A DNA stretch of 64,000 bases. It comes from Branchiostoma floridae. Lineage: Eukaryota > Chordata > Leptocardii > Amphioxiformes > Branchiostomatidae. Both the position numbers and the translations under genes were made by a program. Positions 59,918 through 64,000 of this stretch are shown here, in pieces. The DNA lies in assembly GCF_000003815.2 (NCBI RefSeq), contig NW_023365789.1, positions 479,344-543,343 on the forward strand, given 5' to 3'. The notes under the pieces are model-generated. The model searched no databases. It was not told the DNA's origin and saw only the letters and a program-made list of their open reading frames with translations. The number at the start of each line of letters is the position of its first letter. The first letter of the stretch is position 1.

Positions 59918-60365
59918 CTTGGTTCTCGTCACCTTCATGAAATTGTTACAAATCCATGGAGGAGCTCCTCTCGTAGAGGACAAACATACAGCGAGGAGAG
60001 CTGAGCGAGTACCTCTATGTGCTATGAATGCAAATATATGGTTCACGTCATCTTCAACAAATTGGCACAGTTCTATAGAGATCTCAGCTAACTCCCCGCA
60101 CTTTGAGATGGTTCACGTTACCTTCAAGAAAAATCCATACAATTCCTCTCTCCCCACTAAACACACGATTGAGCGTTAATTTTTAATTTGTACGATATCA
60201 CTGGAGACAAAATTGCTGATTTTGTAAGAACTTAAATCGGACAAAAGAATACTAGCACATGTACCATTAAATGACGATGACACAAGTGGATAATTGTTCT
60301 ACAAGCAGATGTTGGGTCGCGGAGATAGTAGTAGTCGGAATTTTTACCGTCTCGCTCCCCTCACA

Positions 60366-60483
60366 GGGACCCTATTCTCCAAGCAGAGGTTGAGTCGTGG
60401 AGATATAGTAGTAGTCGGGAAATTTACCGACTAATACTATATCTCCGCGACTTAACCTCTGCTTGCTTGGAGAATAAGGTCCC
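60366..60483. repeat. Foldback repeat, family 1, second copy
   Basis: Inverted arms GGGACC(C)TATTCTCCAAGCAG with the TCG(T/C)GGAGATATAGTA core. Adjacent partial copies lie at 60305-60363 and 60484-60512. Confidence 0.65.
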
Positions 60484-61881
60484 GGGGACCCAACCTCTGC
60501 TTAGAGAATAGATAATGTGTTTGTTTGCCATTGTAATGAACGCGTGGAAAGTTCGCACCTCCGTGCTAATCGTTCCAAAGTGCTGTGACAAGTTTCTCCG
60601 TGGAGCTCTGTACACTATGGCCCACTATGAATATATACATATGGTTTCATAAATCAAATATTTAGACCTGTTATGAGAAGATCTCCACTACAAGGGGTGC
60701 CTATTTTTATACGAATTTAACGGCTTTCATACTAGTTTTATGGAATACGTACGAATTGTATGGAAATCATACGATCCACTACCAAGAAACCAAGGACTTT
60801 ATATAATTTTATTTTATTTTATATTTTATTTGTTGTTAAACACACGGATTTGAACTAATTCATATGAGTTTTAGAGCTCCTCCATGGAGGTTGCTCGTGC
60901 AGCCCCTTCTCGCCAAGGCTAGATATTAGGACAAAGTTGTAATAATATTTTTGATGAGTATGCTAGTGCCGATGGTTGACACTGGTCTAAATCGTGGGAC
61001 GCCAGCTAGCAAGTTGACAAGGACACCGGCACAACCAGGAGCTCAATCTTTTTACTTTTTTGGGACGATGAATGACCTCCGATTACAGTGTAATGAAAAA
61101 TAAGAAGGCTGATTGTCCAACTCAAGAGAATATCACTTCTTGTGGCGAGCAAAAGTCTGAGTCATATTTGTACTACCATGTACAGTTTTCGTGCAATAAA
61201 GTTCTTCTTTTATGATTGCTGAGGTGTTTGTTTTTTCTCCCTTTTAAAGAACAACGGAAGTAAATATTGACTTCATCTTACTGTTGACGCTGTTATCATG
61301 GTGATAAGTTCCTTTACACACCTTGGCTTTATGGTGTTGATTGACTGACGTGCAAACACTCACCTTTTGTACGAGTACAAACGGTGGAAGGATGTTTATG
61401 GCATTCTGATTACCGTTTATAAATCCCCAACCTACCCAGTGTGTTTACATATAAACTCAACGCTAAAAGGGATACCTATCTTTCAGAAAAGGAGTGAAAT
61501 GCAAATGGGGGTCTTGTATTTGAGGAGGTGCCTCGAGCACGTCAATGCCCGGTTACACATAGCCCACAATGTCTGCCGACGATCGGGAGCAGACTGTTTG
61601 ACTCTACATGGAACCATTCCATGCTCCGTGACGTAGAATTCTAGAAGAGTGTGTTGGAATCATACACTATGCTCTGGTGTCTCCTAAGTGGGGATTTAGT
61701 AGGCACTACAGATTTATTGAGTTGTGTGACTGAAAAGCATGTGTCCTAGATCAAGTTTTGACGGTGTAACCTTTCCATAGATTCTCCCTGAAATTCTACC
61801 CCGCCTTACTTTTAACATTTAACCAATCATATAAGTGCGTCTTATATGATACCTTTCCTTTTCTTCAAAGAACAACGGAAG

Positions 61882-62252
61882 TGTAATAGAGCCCATATCG
61901 ACAACATCTGTTTAAAATGATTCTTGGGTAGGTTTCTTAGAAATCAGCAGTAACTGATAAACATCTTGTATTTTAGCTGAGGAGTAGATGAGATAAGGAA
62001 GAACGAAGCGGTGATCACAGTTAATTAATGGCCTGTCAAGTACATGTGGGAAGAATTTGTTTTGTTTACGTCAGCATCCAGCTAAGAGATAAAAAGAAGG
62101 AACACCAGTGATCAGGGTTCAGTTCAGAGAGAGCGGACACAGAGACAGTCATGATGTGACAGAGGAGAATAAAGATCGTTTCTCGGCCACGGCAGATCTT
62201 GTGCGTCTGTGATTATTTTCTACGACACCAGTCCCCATCTTCCTTTATTACA
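61882..62252. mobile_element. Candidate solo LTR, about 371 bp
   Basis: Starts TGTAATAG and ends ATTACA, contains AATAAAGATCGTTTCTCGG (a polyadenylation-like signal), and has GAAG on both sides (61878-61881, 62253-62256). A sister copy of the flanking DNA at about 61250-61290 lacks the insert. No internal retrotransposon genes are present. Confidence 0.55.
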
Positions 62253-64000
62253 GAAGCAAATAGGGACTAGATCTTTCTGTTGACGCTGTTATCATGGTGA
62301 TATTGGGCCCTAAAAATTCTCAGCTGGTGACAAGTTCCTTTACACACCTTGGCTTTATGGTGTTGATTGACTGACGTGCAAACACTCACCTTTTTGTACA
62401 CACGTTGGCAGGATATTTATGGCAATCTGAAAACCGTCGACGTCATAAACCCCCCACCTAGACGCGACCGTGCCATTTCAAGTGTATTTTCACATAAACT
62501 AAAAAATCGTAATAGTGGGAGAATTACGGAATCTGTTAACAAGCTCTACGAACTCAAAATCGCCGTTGGAAAACCACTGATTTGAGAGCAGCAAGATTCG
62601 GCGTTTGCCTAAAAATCGCCGACAATTTCTAAAAATAGCTTGATAATCCACATAACATTGGCATCCCACCTAACTCCTTCAGCTTAGCCCCCGGCTCGTT
62701 CAGCTTTGCTCCTGGACGTCGCCTTGGCACCTGCTGTAATTTAGCTTTGCCCCAGGCGTTCCTCTTTGGCACTTTGCCCCCGGTGTAATTCTGCTTCTCC
62801 CCGCCCTTCTACCTTGCCGCCAATGACCGCTGTCAACCCGATTTGCACGTAGTCGACACGAAAATCGCGTAGAAAGTAACAATAACGCGTTAACGATTGC
62901 GCCACGAAAATTGAAATAGCCTCAGCTCCGGCGCACATTCTGGGCCACCTCTCTGCCGAGTGACGTTTCACAACTCCTTCCCAGTCTGAACTGAAAAGGA
63001 ACATGCCGTCAGCAGCGCGCGCGTTGTTTGTGGCGCTCCAACTCTACATAAATCTAGCTATATATACAAAATTAACCATCATAAAGTGGTGTATGCAAAA
63101 GGCATGAATAAAGTCCTGTTTATATATGTAAAACGCATTCCGACACCAAAGTCACTCGGTCTAATTACCAGGGAACATGAGCCAAAAATGGACATTTTTG
63201 TCTAAAAATGGCCATAAAATCCCAATATTAACCATTTTGAACTGGTGTATGCAAAAAGCGTGAATCATTCCTGTGACCATATGTTATAGGCACCTCCATG
63301 CCAAATTTCAGGTCATTTCGATTAAAAACCTGGGCACAGAAGCCCAAAATATACATTTTTGGTCTAAAAATGCCCTAAAAGTGCCATAAAATCAATTCTG
63401 GGCAGAACTTGAGATGCCTCCACATCTATTTCTGTTTAGAATACATTCAACTGCATGTGTGCCAAATTTGGTGCTTTTAGACAAATTTGCACAATTTTTC
63501 AGCTATGCCGCTGGACTACAAGGGAATTCTTTAAAAACATCAGAATGTAAAGAAACGATCTATCCTGTAGGTTTAGTGCCCAGTGTGTGCTTGTCATTAT
63601 CATCAAGGTAACTTTGGGCCCAAACATCCATACTACAGAAACATGTAACGTAGGGACGCATTTAAACGGCATCCATATGTGCAAATCGATATAGCCTTAC
63701 CATTAGGCCCAAAACATAGCACTTTTAGAGATATGGTAAAAGAAAGGCACTATTCAAGAGTTTGGTAAATAGACATAAATTACAACATAACAGCATAACA
63801 AGGTCCCGATTACTTACAGTTTTCAATGTTCGGGTAGCAGATTGTTGCCAACAAGGTGTTGCAGTTTTACTCCTGGGGCGTTCTTGTAGATTGGTTAAGT
63901 GCAGGCAGTTTCTCGTCTCACTTCTATCTCAACTGGGTACTTTTCTGCTCACGTACATATAGTTGGACAGCGCATGCGCCTTGGTGAAAATGTTGACATT

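Larger units (their letters stand above)
55515..64000. other. 5' flank of gene C to window end: repeats, no recognised gene
   Basis: CA-rich microsatellites occur at 55695-55735 and 55970-55990. Tandem upstream blocks lie at 56.2-57.4 kb. A 57477-57552 segment recurs inverted at about 63445-63521 (CCAAATTTGGCAC core). Direct repeats 61260-61440 and 62270-62450 (TTGACGCTGTTATCATGGTG; CTTGGCTTTATGGTGTTGAT) flank the candidate solo LTR. Confidence 0.6.

Noticed and set aside
57477-63521. A 6-kb transposon bounded by inverted copies at 57.5 and 63.5 kb
   Set aside because: The inverted segments share about 75 bases, but there is no target duplication, no transposase and the interior is a patchwork of unrelated repeats.

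Overview
This window is animal nuclear DNA. It has intron-rich genes with clean GT-AG junctions, dense short interspersed and foldback repeats, dinucleotide microsatellites and one 610-base assembly gap. The TIR, death-domain and leucine-rich-repeat (LRR) gene families, their novel combinations and the repeat types point to a cephalochordate (amphioxus, Branchiostoma). That assignment is inference from gene content; no search was run.

All recognisable genes lie on the minus strand and form one cluster of four related genes. Each is built on a large single LRR exon that begins near a conserved MAA(G/D/C)xNLQ start and ends in the same phase-1 donor (GAGAAAG or CGGAAAG, then GT). From low to high coordinate: gene D (2.6-5.25 kb) is LRR then TIR. 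Genes A (18.1-25.2 kb) and B (33.5-41.5 kb) are LRR, linker/coiled-coil, death domain, non-RD protein kinase. Gene C (49.1-55.5 kb) is LRR, death domain, kinase without the linker exons, and an NCK-like SH3 exon joins in frame at its N-terminus. I traced every coding exon. The frame stays open through 5 exons in D (548 aa, stop found), 13 in A (943 aa), 13 in B (1079 aa) and 11 in C (about 1149 aa). The last coding exon of A, B and C was not found.

Genes A and B are successive units of a tandem duplication with a period of about 15.4-15.6 kb that includes their flanks: 18.1-33.5 kb matches 33.5-49.1 kb. Flanking blocks upstream and downstream of C and D share the same sequence families, so the whole cluster seems to have grown by unequal duplication. 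The number of 138-bp LRR units inside the exon differs among paralogues (1, 3, 4 and 8). In gene B one linker exon carries six perfect copies of a 15-bp repeat. A conserved block with a DR1-type (HNF4/RXR-like) motif and a GTACAWTGTAC dyad lies upstream of every gene.

By domain content these proteins look cytosolic: no signal peptide or membrane span is seen. The LRR would be the sensor or scaffold. The interchangeable tails would signal by a TIR domain (D) or by a death domain plus RIPK/TKL-like kinase (A-C). The kinase keeps its catalytic Lys, Asp and DFG but has Cys in place of the HRD arginine, as do many innate-immune 'non-RD' kinases. The layout recalls intracellular immune-receptor clusters with swappable effector modules.

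Between the genes (7-18, 25.6-33.4, 42-49 and 56-64 kb) I see mostly repeats: a non-autonomous piggyBac-type element, several MITEs with identifiable target-site duplications, tRNA-derived SINEs, 3' ends of a non-LTR retrotransposon, a candidate solo LTR, a candidate Penelope/hammerhead repeat, long perfect palindromes and a 520-bp tandem duplication next to the assembly gap.
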